DNA from: Chromatiales bacterium
GTDB taxonomy: Bacteria; Pseudomonadota; Gammaproteobacteria; Steroidobacterales; GCA-2729495
Direction: 5' to 3'
DNA: 64,000 bases
Assembly (NCBI GenBank): GCA_024234935.1
Contig: JACKNI010000001.1
Coordinates: 434,001 to 498,000, forward strand
Position numbers and translations under genes: made by a program. Every line of letters starts with the position of its first letter. Within the stretch, counting starts at the first letter, position 1. Of the stretch, positions 62,122-64,000 are shown piece after piece. A model generated the notes under the pieces. It was not told where the DNA came from, did not search any database, and was given only the letters and a program-made list of their open reading frames with translations.

Positions 62122-62551
62122 GCGGTGCGGACAGCCGGGTTTCACGCTCATCGAGGTGCTGGTCGCACTGGTCATCGTTGCGCTGGGACTGCTGGCCGCC
62201 TTCGGGCAGGTCAACCAGACACTGACCACGGCGAGCCGCCTGCGTGACAAGACCTTCGCCGACTGGGTCGCGCTGAACCAGCTCACCGCGCAACGGCTGA
62301 CCGGTGAATTCCCTGCCATCGGCAGCAGTTCCGGGGAAACCGAAATGGGGCGTGCCAAATGGCGCTACACCGTCAAGGTTGATAAGACCGATTTTGAAGA
62401 TCTGCGCCAGATCGACGTTTCGGTAGCCTTCGCCGACAAACCGGAACAGGTCGTCACGTCGATCTCCGGCTTCATGGGACGGGCCGCCAGCCAGGCCGTG
62501 GAACCCGGCGGCCAGCGCGCCGACTGGGTACCGATCGAGCCGGGCCGCTGA
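62111..62551 (+). CDS. gspI: Type II secretion pseudopilin GspI
   Basis: This 146-residue prepilin has PGFTLIEVLVALVIVALGLL near residue 9, and LRDKTFADWVALNQLTAQRL, as in GspI. The ATG at 62111 lies inside the end of gspH. It is a minor tip pseudopilin that recruits GspJ and GspK. Confidence 0.93.
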   Translation: MTNKRCGQPGFTLIEVLVALVIVALGLLAAFGQVNQTLTTASRLRDKTFADWVALNQLTAQRLTGEFPAIGSSSGETEMGRAKWRYTVKVDKTDFEDLRQIDVSVAFADKPEQVVTSISGFMGRAASQAVEPGGQRADWVPIEPGR

Positions 62552-62553
62552 AC

Positions 62554-63213
62554 ATGCCATATCGCAAGCCCGTCTGCCGGAGATCACTGACTGGCCTAAG
62601 ACGCACGGTCAGCGGCTTTACCTTGCTTGAGCTGCTGGTTGCGATGGGTATCTTTGCCGTCATCGGTGCGATGGCGCTGGGCGGCCTGAATACCGTGGTC
62701 GACCAGACCACCATCGCTCGCGAGCAGATGGATCGTCTCGGCAAACTGCAGCGGGCGCTGCGTCTGATGAGCGGTGACTTCAGCAATCTCGCGCCGCGCT
62801 TTGTCCGCGACGAACTCGGTACAGCCGGTGAGGCGCCCCTGTTGGCCGATGGTCGTCTGTTCGGCGTGGAGCTGCGCCTCAGCCGCGGCGGCTGGCCCAA
62901 TCCGGCCGGCCTGCCCCATCGCGGCACCCTGCAGCGCGTGCAGTATCGTCTGGATGACGACAAGCTGATTCGCGAATACTGGTCCGTGATGGACCATGTG
63001 CTGGGCCAGGAGCCGCGCAGCCAGGAGCTGCTGAGCGGCGTCAATGAATTCAAGTTGTTCTATCTCGATACGCAGAATGAATGGCGAACCCAGTGGCCGC
63101 CGCCCGCACAGACAACCAGCACGGTCGTCGGCCAGCGACCACGCGCGGTGCGCATCGTTCTGGATCTCAAGGACTGGGGTGCCGTCGAGCGTCTGATCGA
63201 GGTGGCGCAGTGA
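62554..63213 (+). CDS. gspJ: Type II secretion pseudopilin GspJ
   Basis: This 219-residue prepilin has SGFTLLELLVAMGIFAVIGA near residue 20. LRLMSGDFSNLAPRFVRDEL and LRLSRGGWPNPAGLPHRGTL are family blocks. It starts two bases after gspI, and its TGA overlaps the gspK GTG. Confidence 0.94.
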   Translation: MPYRKPVCRRSLTGLRRTVSGFTLLELLVAMGIFAVIGAMALGGLNTVVDQTTIAREQMDRLGKLQRALRLMSGDFSNLAPRFVRDELGTAGEAPLLADGRLFGVELRLSRGGWPNPAGLPHRGTLQRVQYRLDDDKLIREYWSVMDHVLGQEPRSQELLSGVNEFKLFYLDTQNEWRTQWPPPAQTTSTVVGQRPRAVRIVLDLKDWGAVERLIEVAQ

Positions 63214-64000
63214 AGCGGTGCGCAGGTCCGGCCCGCCAGCGTGGCATCGCCGTGCTGACGGCAGTGCTGGTCGTGACCCTGGCAACGGTACTCGCCGTAA
63301 ACCTGCTGTGGCAGAGCAGTGTCGATCTGCGCCGTACCGAGACGTTGCTGCTGCAGGACCAGGCGCGTCAATACGACCTCGGTGGCGAAGAAGTCGCCAG
63401 GGTGTTTTTGGTCAAGGACTTTCGCAACGATCCCGGCGGCATGGATACGACGAAGGAGATCTGGGCCACACCACTGAAGCGTGATTTCGAGGGCGGATTC
63501 TTCGAGGGCTGGCTGCTCGATCAGCAGGGCCGCTTTGACCTCAACAGCCTGGTGGATGCAAAGGGCAAGCCGGTTGAGAAGACCTGCCGCCAGTTTGTAC
63601 GCATGCTGATGTTGCTGCCGCTCGAATCACCACTGGATGCAAACACGGCAACTTCGCTCATGGAAGCGACAGTCGACTGGATTGATCCGGACCAGGCACC
63701 ACAATTGAACGGCGCCGAGGATGACCACTACACCAGCCGCGAACCGCCCTACCGGCCAGCAGATTTCTGGTTCGTTTCCATCAGCGAATTGCTGGCCGTG
63801 GAAGGCTACACGCCGGAGATCTATGCGGCACTGGAGCCTCATGTCACCGCCCTGCCGCTAACCGACAAACCGCGCCTGATCAATGTAAACACCGCCACCG
63901 ATGTCGTGCTGGCTTCGCTGGTGGACAACGAAACCCTGGAAAGCGTTGAACCGCTGCTCAATCAGGAATACGCGAAAGCAACCGACTTCACCGAAGAAGC
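63210..64000 (+). CDS. gspK: Type II secretion pseudopilin GspK (partial at window edge)
   Basis: The frame starts with GTG at 63210 overlapping gspJ's stop, and is open to the end of the window (263 codons visible). The N-terminus RGIAVLTAVLVVTLATVLAV is a prepilin-like helix lacking Glu5, which is normal for GspK. EVARVFLVKDFR and DWIDPDQAPQLNGAEDDHY near residue 150 match GspK, the large tip subunit. gspL and later genes would follow outside the window. Confidence 0.94.
   Translation, partial: MKRCAGPARQRGIAVLTAVLVVTLATVLAVNLLWQSSVDLRRTETLLLQDQARQYDLGGEEVARVFLVKDFRNDPGGMDTTKEIWATPLKRDFEGGFFEGWLLDQQGRFDLNSLVDAKGKPVEKTCRQFVRMLMLLPLESPLDANTATSLMEATVDWIDPDQAPQLNGAEDDHYTSREPPYRPADFWFVSISELLAVEGYTPEIYAALEPHVTALPLTDKPRLINVNTATDVVLASLVDNETLESVEPLLNQEYAKATDFTEE

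Overview
The window is a GC-rich (roughly 60%) chromosomal segment of a Gram-negative bacterium, almost certainly a gammaproteobacterium. The evidence is a complete ccmABCDEFGHI cytochrome c maturation operon, type II secretion pseudopilins gspG-K, the block fabG-acpP-fabF-pabB-pabC-mltG-tmk-holB-pilZ, purB/mnmA/nudJ neighbours, RND efflux genes, and a GlyGly-CTERM protein together with a rhombosortase. The mix fits the Xanthomonadales/Steroidobacterales/Nevskiales side of the class, but no single gene settles the genus. I see no insertion sequence, prophage, CRISPR array, rRNA or plasmid gene. Genes are tightly packed: no gene-free stretch exceeds about 210 bases.

Layout. 1-5008: two subtilisin-family secreted proteases flank an ABC exporter; the first is cut by the window edge and ends in dockerin-like repeats, the second carries a GlyGly-CTERM sorting tail. 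5140-6205: yqjD-yqjE-yqjK-like envelope operon. 6227-11700: a minus-strand series with a Rossmann epimerase-like protein, a bilin-reductase-like protein directly joined to a CoA-transferase, then an HNH nuclease/P-loop/methyltransferase set. 11840-16250: thrA-thrC (no thrB) plus a membrane NERD protein. 16228-23523 (minus): tatD, acnA, mnmA, nudJ, a DUF7931-like gene and purB. 23640-29698 (plus): fumC, mazG, type II DAHP synthase, uvrC, pgsA. tRNA-Gly and tRNA-Cys follow, then an RND adaptor/permease pair, two small unknowns and tRNA-Leu.

35076-38510: a TspO-like and a SOUL haem-binding-like protein in one operon, two facing DUF2269-like membrane proteins, and an FHA protein fused to an ATPase-like domain that has lost its Walker motifs. 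38718-45478: the ccm operon. 45513-49377: lipocalin, glycerophosphodiesterase, ferredoxin-NADP reductase, a TIR-like protein lacking the expected catalytic Glu, and a divergent EEP-family nuclease/phosphatase. 49382-52543: a FadJ-like multifunctional beta-oxidation protein and a cNMP/cNMP/rhodanese fusion. 52578-60311 (minus): the fatty-acid, folate, cell-wall and replication block. 60386-64000: rhombosortase divergent from gspGHIJK, the last cut by the window edge.

The strongest system-level reading is a secretion and surface-sorting circuit: a T2SS pseudopilus, the rhombosortase beside it, and a GlyGly-CTERM protease in the same window. The best candidates for undescribed biology are the bilin-reductase-like/CoA-transferase pair, the TIR-like/EEP divergent pair, the HNH/P-loop/methyltransferase set, and the FHA pseudo-ATPase. 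All calls were made by reading the sequence; no database search was run.
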